Assembly (NCBI RefSeq): GCF_012927355.1 | Contig: NZ_JABBGK010000005.1 | Location: forward strand, 149,333-213,332 | DNA: 64,000 nucleotides | From: Rhizobium terricola | GTDB taxonomy: Bacteria > Pseudomonadota > Alphaproteobacteria > Rhizobiales > Rhizobiaceae | Direction: 5' to 3' | Part shown: in pieces, positions 54,548-64,000 of the stretch | How positions within the stretch are numbered: position 1 is the stretch's first letter | Layout: every line of letters begins with the position of its first letter | Translations under genes and position numbers: made by a program | The notes under the pieces: generated by a model | Told to the model about the DNA's origin: nothing | Databases searched by the model: none | The model's input: the letters and a program-made list of their open reading frames with translations, nothing else

Positions 54548-55267
54548 TCACTCCGCAGGGACATGGTTGACGGAGGCGCTGCGGTTGCGCTGGCGAACGA
54601 CCTGGTAGCCCGGTCTCCAGATGTAGCGGATCGGTGCGCTCAGCATGTGCACGAGCCGGGTGAACGGGAAGAGCAGGAAGATCGTCAGCCCGAGGAAGAG
54701 ATGCAGCTTGAATACCAGGGCCGCGTCGGCGACGTAGGATGCCGCATCCGGGTTGAAGGTGAAAATGCCCTGAGCCCAGCTCATGAACTTCACCATTTCA
54801 TGGCCGTCGAGGTGAGCGAGCGATGTCGGAATGGTCGAGAGGCCGAGGAAGAGCTGGATCCAGAGCAGGATGATGATCAGCGTGTCGGTGGTGCTCGACG
54901 ATGCCCGCACGCGCGGATCAAAAAGCCGGCGATGCACGAGAAGCGTGGCGCCGATGATGGCCATTGTACCGGCAATGCCGCCTGCGACCACTGCCAGCGT
55001 CTGCTTGGCGCTGTGACTGATGCCGAGCGTGTCGAAGATCACGATCGGGGTCAGCAGACCAACGAGGTGGCCGGCAAAGATGAAGAGCACCCCGAGATGG
55101 AACAGCACCGAGCCCCAGATCAGCTGTTTGCGGCGCAGCAGCTGGCTGGAACCAGAGCGCCAGGTATAGGGCTCGCGATCATAGCGAATGATCGAGCCGA
55201 GGATCAGCACCACGAGCGCGATATAGGGGTAGATGCCGAACAAGAGTGAATTGAGAAAATCAGACAT
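54548..55267 (-). CDS. narI: NarI, nitrate reductase gamma subunit (cytochrome b)
   Basis: 239 residues. Five transmembrane helices and His residues for two b haems (FHLGVLFIFAGHLVGL and FKLHLFLGLTIFLLFPFTRL with RLVHMLSAPIRYIWRPGYQV). It passes electrons from quinol at the periplasmic side to NarH. Start ATG 55267 with GGAGG. Typical length about 225-240. Confidence 0.97.
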   Translation of the reverse strand: MSDFLNSLLFGIYPYIALVVLILGSIIRYDREPYTWRSGSSQLLRRKQLIWGSVLFHLGVLFIFAGHLVGLLTPIVIFDTLGISHSAKQTLAVVAGGIAGTMAIIGATLLVHRRLFDPRVRASSSTTDTLIIILLWIQLFLGLSTIPTSLAHLDGHEMVKFMSWAQGIFTFNPDAASYVADAALVFKLHLFLGLTIFLLFPFTRLVHMLSAPIRYIWRPGYQVVRQRNRSASVNHVPAE

Positions 55268-55277
55268 GTCCTGCCTC

Positions 55278-55991
55278 CTAGACCAGTATCGTGTTCAAGG
55301 GATCATTCGGCTTGCGTGCAGCCGCCCGCATCTGGGTGCGCAGCCGATCCGGGCCACAGCTGTTGTCACCCGAATTGCCGCCAAAGGTGACCGCCTCGTC
55401 CTCCCAGATGCGGTCGAGCGCAGCGAGGTCGTTCGGATCGTCCTCGGCTCCCTCGAGCAGTTGCTTGAGAAGCTTCTGGTCGGGCTTGGCGCTGGACAGC
55501 AGGCGAAGTGCCGAAAAGGCGTTGGCGTAGATCGAGTCGCGCTTCTTCAGTCGCTCGCCGAGCGCGGCCGTGATGTGGGCCGTCTGGGCAAGCAGGTCAT
55601 TCACTTCCTCGACGGAGCGGGTCGACAGGAATTCGAGGAAGAGCGGCAGGTAATCCGGCAGTTCCTTCGCATCGATGACGAAGCCGCTGTCCTCATACAT
55701 CGTCATCAGGTCGACCATGGCCTGACCGCGGTCGCGGCTTTCGCCGTGAACGTGCTCGAACAGATGCAGTGACAATGAACGGCTGCGGTCGAACAGGTAG
55801 ACATAGCGCTCCTGGGCGTCATAGAGGTCCTGGCCGGCGAGATCGTCGATCAGGCGGCCAAGCAGCAGCTTGACCTCCCGGGCGATCGTATCGTCGCCGT
55901 CGAGCGCCGCCTTGAGTTCCGGCGCCCCGGCCAAAAGCTCGGCGCTCGGATAGCTCAGCAGCAGCGAGATGATTTTCAAAGCCTTGTGCAT
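55278..55991 (-). CDS. narJ: NarJ, nitrate reductase assembly chaperone
   Basis: 237 residues. TorD/NarJ-type helical chaperone with the pattern ISLLLSYPSAELL at the start, LSLHLFEHVHGESRDRGQAM in the middle, and DYLPLFLEFLS after it. It helps insert molybdenum cofactor into NarG and is not part of the final enzyme. It overlaps the narH stop by one base and precedes narI by 10. Confidence 0.96.
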   Translation of the reverse strand: MHKALKIISLLLSYPSAELLAGAPELKAALDGDDTIAREVKLLLGRLIDDLAGQDLYDAQERYVYLFDRSRSLSLHLFEHVHGESRDRGQAMVDLMTMYEDSGFVIDAKELPDYLPLFLEFLSTRSVEEVNDLLAQTAHITAALGERLKKRDSIYANAFSALRLLSSAKPDQKLLKQLLEGAEDDPNDLAALDRIWEDEAVTFGGNSGDNSCGPDRLRTQMRAAARKPNDPLNTILV

Positions 55992-57529
55992 CAGACGCGC
56001 TCCTTGAAGAGGTCGGTCGGGGTCTGGACAACCTTGCGACGCTTCGCGCCGAAGAGATCGCTGTCCGAGGTGCCGCCCGAACAGCCATTGCCGAAGGAGA
56101 AGCCGCAGGAACCACGGACGTCATAGGCGTCTTCGGTCACCTCGCGATGCGTCGTCGGGATGACGAAGCGATCCTCGTAATTGGCGATCGCCATGATGTG
56201 ATACATTTCCTCGATCATCTCGGCGCTCATGCCGACCTTGGCGGCGATCGAGGCGTCGATGACGCCGTCGACCGTCTTGGAGCGCATGTAGGCGCGCATG
56301 GCGAGCATGCGTTCCAGCGCCGAGATGACGGGAGCTTCCTTGCCGGCCGTCAAAAGGTTGGCGAGATAGCGCACCGGAATGCGCAGCGACCGCACATCCG
56401 GCAGCGGGCCGTCCATGCCGAGCTTGCCGGACTGGGCAGCCGACTGCAGCGGCGAAAGCGGCGGGATGTACCAGACCATCGGCAGCGTGCGGTATTCCGG
56501 GTGGAGCGGGAAGGCGATCTTCCACTCCATCGCCATCTTGTAGACCGGCGAACGCTTGGCTGCTTCCAACCATGCATCCGGAACGCCGTCCTTGCGTGCC
56601 TGCTCGATGACCGCAGGATCGTTCGGATCGAGGAAGATCTTCAGCTGTTCCTCGTAGAGATCCTGCTCGTTGGCGGTGGATGCGGCTTCCGAAATCCGGT
56701 CGGCATCGTAGAGGATGACGCCGAGATAGCGGATGCGCCCGACGCAGGTTTCCGAACAGACCGTCGGATGGCCGGCTTCGATGCGCGGATAGCAGAAGAT
56801 GCACTTCTCGGATTTTCCCGAGTTCCAGTTGTAGTAGATCTTCTTGTAGGGGCAGCCGGAGACGCACATGCGCCAGCCGCGGCATTTTTCCTGGTCGATC
56901 AGGACGATGCCGTCATCTTCGCGCTTGTAGATCGCTCCCGACGGACAGGCCGCAGCACAGGTCGGGTTGAGACAGTGCTCGCACAGCCTCGGCAGATACA
57001 TCATGAAGGTGTTCTCGAACTGGCCGTAGATCTCCTTCTGCACGCCCTCGAAATTATAGTCCTTCGAGCGCTTCTCGAATTCGCCGCCGAGGATTTCCTC
57101 CCAGTTCGGACCCCATTCGATCTTTTCCATCCGCTCGCCTGAAATCAGCGAACGGGGCCGTGCCGTCGGCATGGCACGGCTTTCTCCGGCAGTCTGCAGG
57201 TGGCCGTAGTCGAAGTCGAACGGCTCGTAATAGTCGTCGATTTCCGGCAGGTCGGGATTGGCGAAGATCTTGGCGAGGATACGCCACTTGGCGCCCATCT
57301 TCGGTTCGATCTTGCCGTTCGACTTGCGAACCCAGCCGCCGTTCCACTTCTTCTGGTTTTCCCATTCCTTCGGGAAGCCGATGCCGGGCTTGGATTCGAC
57401 ATTGTTGAACCAGGCGTATTCGACGCCCTCGCGGTTGGTCCAGACGTTCTTGCAGGTGATCGAGCAGGTATGGCACCCGATGCACTTGTCGAGGTTGAGG
57501 ACCATGCCGATTTGCGCGCGAATTTTCAT
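55991..57529 (-). CDS. narH: NarH, nitrate reductase beta subunit (iron-sulfur)
   Basis: 512 residues. Four ferredoxin-like Cys groups: CIGCHTCSITCKNVW, CEHCLNPTCAAACPSGA, CRGWRMCVSGCPYKK (the Trp variant marks the 3Fe-4S cluster) and CIFCYPRIEAGHPTVCSETC. It carries electrons from NarI to NarG on the cytoplasmic side. Overlaps narG by 4 bases. Length as usual. Confidence 0.98.
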   Translation of the reverse strand: MKIRAQIGMVLNLDKCIGCHTCSITCKNVWTNREGVEYAWFNNVESKPGIGFPKEWENQKKWNGGWVRKSNGKIEPKMGAKWRILAKIFANPDLPEIDDYYEPFDFDYGHLQTAGESRAMPTARPRSLISGERMEKIEWGPNWEEILGGEFEKRSKDYNFEGVQKEIYGQFENTFMMYLPRLCEHCLNPTCAAACPSGAIYKREDDGIVLIDQEKCRGWRMCVSGCPYKKIYYNWNSGKSEKCIFCYPRIEAGHPTVCSETCVGRIRYLGVILYDADRISEAASTANEQDLYEEQLKIFLDPNDPAVIEQARKDGVPDAWLEAAKRSPVYKMAMEWKIAFPLHPEYRTLPMVWYIPPLSPLQSAAQSGKLGMDGPLPDVRSLRIPVRYLANLLTAGKEAPVISALERMLAMRAYMRSKTVDGVIDASIAAKVGMSAEMIEEMYHIMAIANYEDRFVIPTTHREVTEDAYDVRGSCGFSFGNGCSGGTSDSDLFGAKRRKVVQTPTDLFKERV

Positions 57530-60500
57530 TCTGCCGCCTCCTTGTTGTATGCGACGCTTTCGGTGTGCGGGCCTTCCAGCCAGTCCACCTTGTCGAGTTT
57601 GCGCACCACGACGAACTCGTCGCGGTTGGCGCCGACCGTGCCGTAGTAGTTGAAGCCGTAGGCCTGGTGGGCGTAGCCGCCGATCATGTGCGTCGGCTTG
57701 GTGATGACGCGCGTCACCGAGTTGTGAATGCCGCCGCGTTGGCCGGTGATCGGCGAGCCGGGCGTGTTCACGATCTTTTCCTGGGCGTGGTACATGAAGA
57801 CCGTTCCGTCCTTCATGCGCTGCGAGACCACCGCACGGGCGACGATCGCGCCGTTGGTGTTGTAGACCTCGACCCAGTCATTATCGACAATCCCGGCCCG
57901 CTTGGCGTCGGGTTCGGAGATCCACACGACCGGACCGCCGCGGTTGAGCGTCAGCATCATCAGGTTGTCGCTGTAGGTGGAGTGGATGCCCCACTTCTGG
58001 TGCGGCGTGATGAAGTTGAGCACGAGATGCGGCTTGCCGTCAGCCTTCGAGCGGATCGCCGGGTTGACCGTCTTGGTGTCGATCGGCGGCCGGTAGACGC
58101 AGAAGCCTTCGCCGAAGGCGCGCATCCAGAGGTGATCCTGGTAGAGCTGCTGGCGGCCGGTCAGCGTGCGCCACGGGATCAGTTCGTGCACATTGGTATA
58201 ACCGGCATTGTAGCAGACCTTTTCCGATTCCAGACCGGACCAGGTTGGCGACGAGATGATCTTGCGCGGCTGGGCGACCACGTCGCGGTAGCGAATCTTC
58301 TCGTCCTCCTTCGGGATGGCGAGATGGGTATGGTCGCGGCCGGTGAACTTCGACAGCGCCTCCCAGGCCTTGACCGCCACTTCGCCGTTGGTTTCCGGCG
58401 CCAGCGACAGGATGACCTCGGTCGCGTCGATGTCGCTCTCGATGCGCGGACGCCCCTTGGTGACACCTTCCTCCTGCACGACGCCGTTCAGGCGGGCGAG
58501 CAGATCGACTTCATGCTCGGTGTTCCAGGCGATGCCCTTGCCGCCGTTACCCACCGTGTCGAGCAGCGTGCCGACGGAGGTGAACTTCTTGTAGAGGTTC
58601 GGATAGTCGCGTTCTACCACCGCGACCGTCGGCATGGTCCGACCCGGAATAGGCTCTATCTCGCCCTTCTTCCAGTCCTTGACGTCGAAGGCTTGAGCAA
58701 GCTCGCCTGCCGTGTCGTGGAGGGTCGGCACAAGCACGACATCCTTCTCGACGCCGAGGATCTCCGGAGCGACTTCCGAGAACTTGCGGGCAATGCCCTT
58801 GAAGATGTCCCAGTCGCTGCGCGCATCCCAGGCCGGGTCCGCGGCACTCGACAGCGGATGGATGAACGGGTGCATGTCCGATGTATTGAGGTCGTTCTTC
58901 TCGTACCAGGTGGCGGTCGGAAGCACGATGTCGGAATAGACGCAAGTCGTCGACATGCGGAAGTCGAGGGTCACCAGCAGATCGAGCTTTCCTTCCGGCG
59001 CCTCGTCATGCCAGACGGCTTCCTTGCTGATCTGCCGGCCTTCTTCGCCGAGATCCTTGCCGAGCACGCCATGTTTGGTGCCGAGCAGGTGCTTGAGGAA
59101 GTACTCATGCCCCTTGCCCGACGAACCGAGCAGGTTGGAGCGCCAAACGAACATGTTGCGCGGCCAGTTGGCCTTGTCGTCGGGGTCCTCGCAGGACATG
59201 GACAGGGCGCCGGCCTTCAACTGCTCGGCAACGAAGTCCTTGGCCTCCTTGCCGGCAGCCGCGGCCTGTTTCGACACATCGAGCGGATTGGTCTTCAACT
59301 GGGGAGCCGACGGCAGCCAGCCCATGCGCTCGGCGCGGATATTGTAGTCGATCAGCGAGGCATCCCACGGGCCCTCCGGCGCGGTCGGCGAGAGGATCTC
59401 GTCGACCTTCAACGTCTCGTAGCGCCATTGGTCGGTGTGCGCATAGAAGAAGGACGTGCCGTTCATGTGGCGCGGCGGACGGTTCCAGTCGAGCGCGAAG
59501 GCAAGCGCTGTCCAGCCGGTCTGGGGCCTCAATTTTTCCTGCCCGACATAATGGCTCCAGCCGCCGCCGGACTGGCCCACGCAACCGCACATCACCAGCA
59601 TGTTGATGATGCCGCGATAGTTCATGTCCATGTGGTACCAGTGGTTCAGACCGGCCCCGAGAATGACCATGGAGCGACCATTGGTCTTTTCGGCGTTGCT
59701 GGCGAATTCGCGGGCGACTGCGATGATCTGGTCGCGCGGAACACCGGTGATCTTCTCGGCCCAGGCGGGCGTGTAGGGCAGGTTTTCCTGGTAGGACTTG
59801 GCGGAATTCGGATCATTGAGGCCGCGGTCGAGACCGTAATTGGCAACGAACAGATCGAAGACCGTGGCGACCAGGGCTTCGCCATCGGCGAACTTGACCT
59901 TGCGGGCCGGAACCTTGCGCACAAGCACGCTGTCATGGTCCGTGCCTTCGAAGTAGTCGTGCTCGCGATTGCCGAAATAGGGGAAGCCGACATTGGCAAT
60001 CGTGTCGTGCTCGCCGTCGAGGATGAAGCTCATGGCGAGATCGACGTCTGCGCCCTTGCCGTCCTTGGCCTCGAGGTTCCACTTGCCCTGTTCGCCCCAG
60101 CGATATCCGATCGAACCGCCCGGCGAGACGAACTGCTTCGTCTTCGAATCAACGGCGACCGTCTTCCATTCCGGATTGTTGGTCTCGTCGAGCGCTCCGG
60201 TGAAGTCGGAGGCACGCACGAAGCGGTCGGGGATGAAATGCCCGTCCTTGCCGGTGAGCTTCACCAGCATCGGCATGTCGGTATAGCGACGACAATAGTC
60301 CTCGAAATAGTCTGCCTGCCGGTCGAGATGGAATTCGCGGAGGATGACGTGACCCATCGCCATCGCGAGCGCGGCATCGGTGCCCTGTTTCGGATGGAGC
60401 CAGAGATCGGAGAACTTCGCTGCTTCCGAATAGTCGGGTGACACCACGACCGACTTCGCGCCCTTGTAGCGCGCCTCAGTGTAGAAATGGGCGTCGGGCG

Positions 60501-61284
60501 TGCGCGTCTGCGGAACGTTCGAACCCCACAGGATGAGGAAGCCGGCATTGTACCAGTCGGCCGATTCCGGAACGTCCGTCTGCTCGCCCCAGGTTTGCGG
60601 CGAGGCCGGCGGCAGGTCGCAGTACCAGTCGTAGAACGACAGACAGACCCCGCCGAGCAGCGAGAGATAGCGCGAGCCGGCCGCATAGGAGACCATGGAC
60701 ATGGCCGGGATCGGCGAAAAGCCGATGACACGGTCGGGACCGTAGGTCTTCACCGTGTAGGCATTCGCCGCCGCGATGATCTCGTTGACCTCCTCCCAGG
60801 TGGCGCGCACGAAACCGCCGAGGCCGCGCATCTTCATGTAGTCGGCGCGCTTTTCCGGATTCTCCTGGATCGCCGCCCAGGCGCCGACCGGCGTCTTGAT
60901 AGTCCGCTCCTTGCGCCAGAGCTTGAGCAGGCGCGAGCGGACCAGGGGATGCTTCACCCGGTTGGCCGAATACATGTACCAGCTGTAGCTGGCGCCGCGC
61001 GCGCAGCCGCGCGGCTCGTGATTGGGCAGATCCGGCCGCGTGCGGGGATAGTCGGTCTGCTGGGTTTCCCAGGTGACGATCCCGCCCTTGACATAGATCT
61101 TCCACGAGCAGGAGCCCGTGCAGTTTACCCCGTGGGTCGAGCGTACGATCTTGTCGTGCTGCCAGCGCTTGCGGTAGGCGTCCTCCCAATCCCGGCTCTC
61201 GGTCGTGGTGACGCCGTGGCCATCCGAAAATGTGCCGGCATTCTTGTGCGCCAGGAAGTTCAGGCGATCGAGCAAATGGCTCAT
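57526..61284 (-). CDS. narG: NarG, respiratory nitrate reductase catalytic subunit
   Basis: 1252 residues. The N-terminal 4Fe-4S region HGVNCTGSCSW (His and two Cys), with the last Cys in PRGCARGASYSW, and the molybdenum Asp region WGSNVPQTRTPDAHF match membrane-bound nitrate reductases. It reduces nitrate to nitrite in the cytoplasm using bis-MGD. Complete, with no twin-arginine export signal, as expected. Long antisense frames across it are codon-bias shadows. 17 bases from narK. Confidence 0.99.
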   Translation of the reverse strand: MSHLLDRLNFLAHKNAGTFSDGHGVTTTESRDWEDAYRKRWQHDKIVRSTHGVNCTGSCSWKIYVKGGIVTWETQQTDYPRTRPDLPNHEPRGCARGASYSWYMYSANRVKHPLVRSRLLKLWRKERTIKTPVGAWAAIQENPEKRADYMKMRGLGGFVRATWEEVNEIIAAANAYTVKTYGPDRVIGFSPIPAMSMVSYAAGSRYLSLLGGVCLSFYDWYCDLPPASPQTWGEQTDVPESADWYNAGFLILWGSNVPQTRTPDAHFYTEARYKGAKSVVVSPDYSEAAKFSDLWLHPKQGTDAALAMAMGHVILREFHLDRQADYFEDYCRRYTDMPMLVKLTGKDGHFIPDRFVRASDFTGALDETNNPEWKTVAVDSKTKQFVSPGGSIGYRWGEQGKWNLEAKDGKGADVDLAMSFILDGEHDTIANVGFPYFGNREHDYFEGTDHDSVLVRKVPARKVKFADGEALVATVFDLFVANYGLDRGLNDPNSAKSYQENLPYTPAWAEKITGVPRDQIIAVAREFASNAEKTNGRSMVILGAGLNHWYHMDMNYRGIINMLVMCGCVGQSGGGWSHYVGQEKLRPQTGWTALAFALDWNRPPRHMNGTSFFYAHTDQWRYETLKVDEILSPTAPEGPWDASLIDYNIRAERMGWLPSAPQLKTNPLDVSKQAAAAGKEAKDFVAEQLKAGALSMSCEDPDDKANWPRNMFVWRSNLLGSSGKGHEYFLKHLLGTKHGVLGKDLGEEGRQISKEAVWHDEAPEGKLDLLVTLDFRMSTTCVYSDIVLPTATWYEKNDLNTSDMHPFIHPLSSAADPAWDARSDWDIFKGIARKFSEVAPEILGVEKDVVLVPTLHDTAGELAQAFDVKDWKKGEIEPIPGRTMPTVAVVERDYPNLYKKFTSVGTLLDTVGNGGKGIAWNTEHEVDLLARLNGVVQEEGVTKGRPRIESDIDATEVILSLAPETNGEVAVKAWEALSKFTGRDHTHLAIPKEDEKIRYRDVVAQPRKIISSPTWSGLESEKVCYNAGYTNVHELIPWRTLTGRQQLYQDHLWMRAFGEGFCVYRPPIDTKTVNPAIRSKADGKPHLVLNFITPHQKWGIHSTYSDNLMMLTLNRGGPVVWISEPDAKRAGIVDNDWVEVYNTNGAIVARAVVSQRMKDGTVFMYHAQEKIVNTPGSPITGQRGGIHNSVTRVITKPTHMIGGYAHQAYGFNYYGTVGANRDEFVVVRKLDKVDWLEGPHTESVAYNKEAAE

Positions 61285-61301
61285 GGTATTTTCCTCCGGG
61301 T

Positions 61302-64000
61302 TCAGGCGGTTGCTGCGACCGGGCCGGTCCGGCCGCGCTCGATGTCGTAGAGCAGCCCGCCCTTGCGGGTGTAGACGGCCCAGGTGATGACAAGGCAGGT
61401 GACGTAGAAGGCCAGGAAGGCCCAGAGTGCGGCTTCAGGCCCACCGGTCATGGCAATCGAGGTCCCGTAACCCTTGGGGATGAAGAAGGCGCCGAAGGCA
61501 GCGATCGCGGACGTGAAGCCGGTGATCGCGGCCGATTCCTTCTCGGCCTGCAGCCGGCGCTCTTCTGCCGTGGCCTGCGGCATCAACCGGCCCATTTCCT
61601 TGCGCATGATCGCCGGGATCATCTGGAAGGTGGAGGCGTTACCGACGCCGGTCGCGAAGAACAGCAGCAGGAAGGAGGCGAAGAACCCCCAGAAGGCATT
61701 CGGCTGATCCTTGATGCCGATGAACCACAGCACGCCAGAGACACCGATCATCATCAGGACGAAGGCCCAGAAGGTGACGCGTGCGCCGCCGAACTTGTCG
61801 GCAAGCCAACCCGTGCCGGAGCGCGACAGGGCCCCGACCAACGGACCGAGGAAGGCGAACTGCAGCACGTTGACGTCCGGGAAGAGCGTCTTGGTCAGAA
61901 GCGGGAAGCCTGCCGAATAGCCGATGAAGGAACCGAAGGTGCCGGTGTAGAGCCAGCACATGATCCAGTTGTGCTTGCGCTGAAAGATCACGGCCTGCTC
62001 GGCAAAGGATGCCTTTGCCGACGCGATGTCGTTCATGCCGAACCAGTTGCCGAGTGCGGCAAGAATGATGAACGGCACGAAGATAAAGCCGGCATTCTGC
62101 AGCCAGAGCGGTGCCTCTCCCGTCGGCGAGGCAACCATGGCGGGGTCACCGCCCAGCCCGCCGAACACCCCCGCGGTGATGACCAGCGGCACGACGAACT
62201 GCACGACGGAGACGCCGAGATTGCCGAGGCCGGCATTGAGTGCAAGCGCATTGCCCTTCTCTGCCTTAGGGAAGAAGAACGAGATGTTCGACATCGAGGA
62301 CGCGAAATTGCCGCCGCCGAAGCCGCACAGCAGCGCCAGCAACAGAAGAATGGCGTAGGGCGTATCCGGATTCTGGACCGCATAGCCGATACCGAGCGCC
62401 GGAATGATCAGCGACCAGGTGGTGAGCGTCGTCCACAGCCGTCCGCCGAATACCGGCACCATGAAGGAGTAGAAGATGCGCAGCGTCGCGCCGGACAGGC
62501 CCGGCAGCGCCGCCAGCCAGAAGAGCTGGTCGGTGGTGAAGGTGAACCCGACCAGAGGCAACTTGGCGACGACGACCGACCAGACCTGCCAGATGGCGAA
62601 GGACAGAAGCAGTGCCGGGATCGAGAGCCAGAGATTGCGGCGCGCGATCTTGCGGCCCTTGTCTTCCCAGAAGATGAGATCTTCCGGGCGCCAGTCGGTC
62701 AGCACGGCAGCGCTTTCCTGGATCGGCTTGCGCCCGGCCTTGCCCATGCCCTGCATTTCCGGGAAAGCCGGCAGTTCGGCGAGCTTCTCGCCCTCGGTTT
62801 CCTTTTCCATCTGGCGGATGGCAAAATGCATCCAGGTAAGCGAGCCGAGCGCGACGAGGAAGAGCAGCATGAAACAGCTCGTCCAGAGGCCGGTCAGATC
62901 GAGCAGCATACCGAAAACGATCGGCAGGATGAAGCCGCCCAAGCCGCCGATCATGCCGACAAGACCACCGACCGAACCTACGCTCTGGGGATAGTAGACC
63001 GGAATGTGCTTGAAGACGGCTGCCTTGCCCAGCGCCATGAAGAAGCCGAGGATGAAGACCGTGACGGTGAACCCGATCAGACCCATCTCGGCGTGGAAGG
63101 CGATCGGCCCGTTGACCCCTTGCACGACATAGTCGGTCGGCGGGTAGGAGAGCACGAAGGTGGCTGCGACGGAGACCAGGAAGGTCCAGTACATGACGCG
63201 GCGCGCACCGTAGACATCGGAGAGATGGCCGCCATAGGCCCGGAAGAGACTGGCCGGGACCGAGAAGAAGGCGGCGATCATGCCTGCGGCGCGAATATCG
63301 ACGCCATAGACCTTGATCAGGTATTGCGGCAGCCACAGCGCCAACGCGACGAAGGCGCCGAAGACGAAGAAGTAGTAGAGCGAGAAGCGCCAGACCTGCA
63401 CGTTCTTCAGCGGCTCGAGTTCGAGCCAGGTGCTCTTTGGTTTCTCTCCCGTGCGGCGGCGCTCGACGAGCACCGGGTCATCCTTGGTGGTGAACCAGTA
63501 GATGATCGCCATGACGACGAGAGCTGCGGCCCAGACCTGGGCGACGGTCTGCCAGCCGAAGGCAACGAGAACCAGGGGAGCGAGGAACTTGGTCACGGCC
63601 GAACCGACATTGCCGGCGCCGAAGATGCCGAGCGCCGTGCCCTGCTTTTCCGGCGGATACCAGCGGGAGACATAGGCCACACCGACGGCAAACGACCCAC
63701 CGGCAATACCGACGCCGAGCGCAGCAACCAGCATTTGCGGATAGGTCGTGGCATAGGTCAGGAAGAAGGTCGCGACGGCAGCGGCAAGCATCGTGGCGGT
63801 AAAGACGACCCGGCCGCCATAGCGGTCGGTCCAGATGCCGAGCACCACGCGGATCAGTGAGCCGGTGAGGATCGGCGTGCCGACCAGCAGACCGAACTGG
63901 GTCTCTGTGAGATTCAACTCCTTGCGGATCTGGATGCCGATGATCGCGAAGATCGTCCAGACAGCGAAACAGACGGTGAAGGCGATTGTGCTCATCGCCA
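61302..64000 (-). CDS. narK: NarK1-NarK2 fused nitrate/nitrite transporter (N-terminus cut)
   Basis: At least 897 residues, 24 transmembrane helices in two major-facilitator halves. The first (to about residue 430) has GTPILTGSLIRVVLGIWTDR and GNVGSAVTKFLAPL; the second starts near NLWLSIPALLLSFAIWQVWS and has GFGGGNFASSMSNISFFFPK. Known fusions pair a proton-nitrate symporter with a nitrate/nitrite antiporter. An ATG at 63995 is inside the first helix, and the frame continues leftward of it through the window edge, so the true start is outside. First gene of the nar operon seen. Confidence 0.95.
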   Translation of the reverse strand, partial: AMSTIAFTVCFAVWTIFAIIGIQIRKELNLTETQFGLLVGTPILTGSLIRVVLGIWTDRYGGRVVFTATMLAAAVATFFLTYATTYPQMLVAALGVGIAGGSFAVGVAYVSRWYPPEKQGTALGIFGAGNVGSAVTKFLAPLVLVAFGWQTVAQVWAAALVVMAIIYWFTTKDDPVLVERRRTGEKPKSTWLELEPLKNVQVWRFSLYYFFVFGAFVALALWLPQYLIKVYGVDIRAAGMIAAFFSVPASLFRAYGGHLSDVYGARRVMYWTFLVSVAATFVLSYPPTDYVVQGVNGPIAFHAEMGLIGFTVTVFILGFFMALGKAAVFKHIPVYYPQSVGSVGGLVGMIGGLGGFILPIVFGMLLDLTGLWTSCFMLLFLVALGSLTWMHFAIRQMEKETEGEKLAELPAFPEMQGMGKAGRKPIQESAAVLTDWRPEDLIFWEDKGRKIARRNLWLSIPALLLSFAIWQVWSVVVAKLPLVGFTFTTDQLFWLAALPGLSGATLRIFYSFMVPVFGGRLWTTLTTWSLIIPALGIGYAVQNPDTPYAILLLLALLCGFGGGNFASSMSNISFFFPKAEKGNALALNAGLGNLGVSVVQFVVPLVITAGVFGGLGGDPAMVASPTGEAPLWLQNAGFIFVPFIILAALGNWFGMNDIASAKASFAEQAVIFQRKHNWIMCWLYTGTFGSFIGYSAGFPLLTKTLFPDVNVLQFAFLGPLVGALSRSGTGWLADKFGGARVTFWAFVLMMIGVSGVLWFIGIKDQPNAFWGFFASFLLLFFATGVGNASTFQMIPAIMRKEMGRLMPQATAEERRLQAEKESAAITGFTSAIAAFGAFFIPKGYGTSIAMTGGPEAALWAFLAFYVTCLVITWAVYTRKGGLLYDIERGRTGPVAATA

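Noticed and set aside
57565..60441. 958-codon plus-strand open frame opposite narG
   Set aside because: Lies antisense to narG, a complete enzyme with all motifs. Long opposite frames are expected in GC-rich genes from codon bias.
61230..63860. 876-codon plus-strand open frame opposite narK
   Set aside because: Highly charged, low-complexity translation with no domain; shadow of the 24-helix transporter gene.

Overview
The window is about 64 kb of high-GC DNA from an alphaproteobacterium, most likely a member of the Rhizobiaceae (Rhizobium, Agrobacterium, Ensifer or Shinella type). It reads as part of a large self-transmissible plasmid. The evidence is a complete Ti/Sym-type quorum-sensing conjugation system in its usual order: trbBCDEJKLFGHI, traR, traM, then traH-traB-traF-traA diverging from traC-traD-traG around a recognisable RSF1010/Ti-like oriT. 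The luxI-type traI and the repABC genes usually sit just outside, beyond the left edge. No rRNA, tRNA or CRISPR was seen.

Layout. (1) 1-9.3 kb: mating-pair-formation genes trbB (truncated by the window edge) to trbI, plus a 73-residue unknown. (2) 9.3-12.3 kb: traR and its antiactivator traM, convergent and sharing their stop codons, then an XRE regulator behind a 39-bp palindrome and a DUF433/PIN-like toxin-antitoxin pair. (3) 12.3-20.7 kb: DNA-processing genes on both sides of oriT. (4) 20.7-22 kb: a scar of IS110 and IS256 fragments. (5) 22-42.6 kb: the inferred leading region, the DNA that should enter a recipient first if the nick polarity is as in RSF1010. It holds a thermonuclease-like protein, a WGR protein, many small unknown proteins, two DUF736 copies flanking a Fic gene, ArdC antirestriction, a 5-gene run of overlapping unknowns, a ParB-like protein, ParDE, a 1699-residue methylase-helicase resembling DarB-type antirestriction proteins, and a Toprim protein. 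Nearly all are on the minus strand. (6) 42.6-49.3 kb: an ABC exporter with its adaptor, a cytochrome b561, an EF-hand protein and a two-component system. (7) 50-64 kb, after an IS630 remnant: a respiratory nitrate island, narK-narGHJI-parvulin-carbonic anhydrase-moeA-DUF2478-moaA, reading leftward, with narK running off the right edge.

Main observation. In region 5 most separate minus-strand transcription units are preceded, 25-95 nt before the start codon, by a long imperfect foldback of about 60-240 nt. Several share sequence: a GGCCGCGCCCRTCGCGGCC arm, a GGGTCAAGG arm, and an inner CCGATTTTG/CAAAATTGG helix. Twelve such elements were found by eye. If the plus strand is the transferred strand, as the oriT suggests, it is the template for exactly these genes. 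The elements could therefore be single-strand promoters, like Frpo of F, that express anti-restriction and establishment genes as the DNA enters. This is inference. Folding statistics and single-strand transcription assays would decide it, and structured mRNA leaders are the main alternative.
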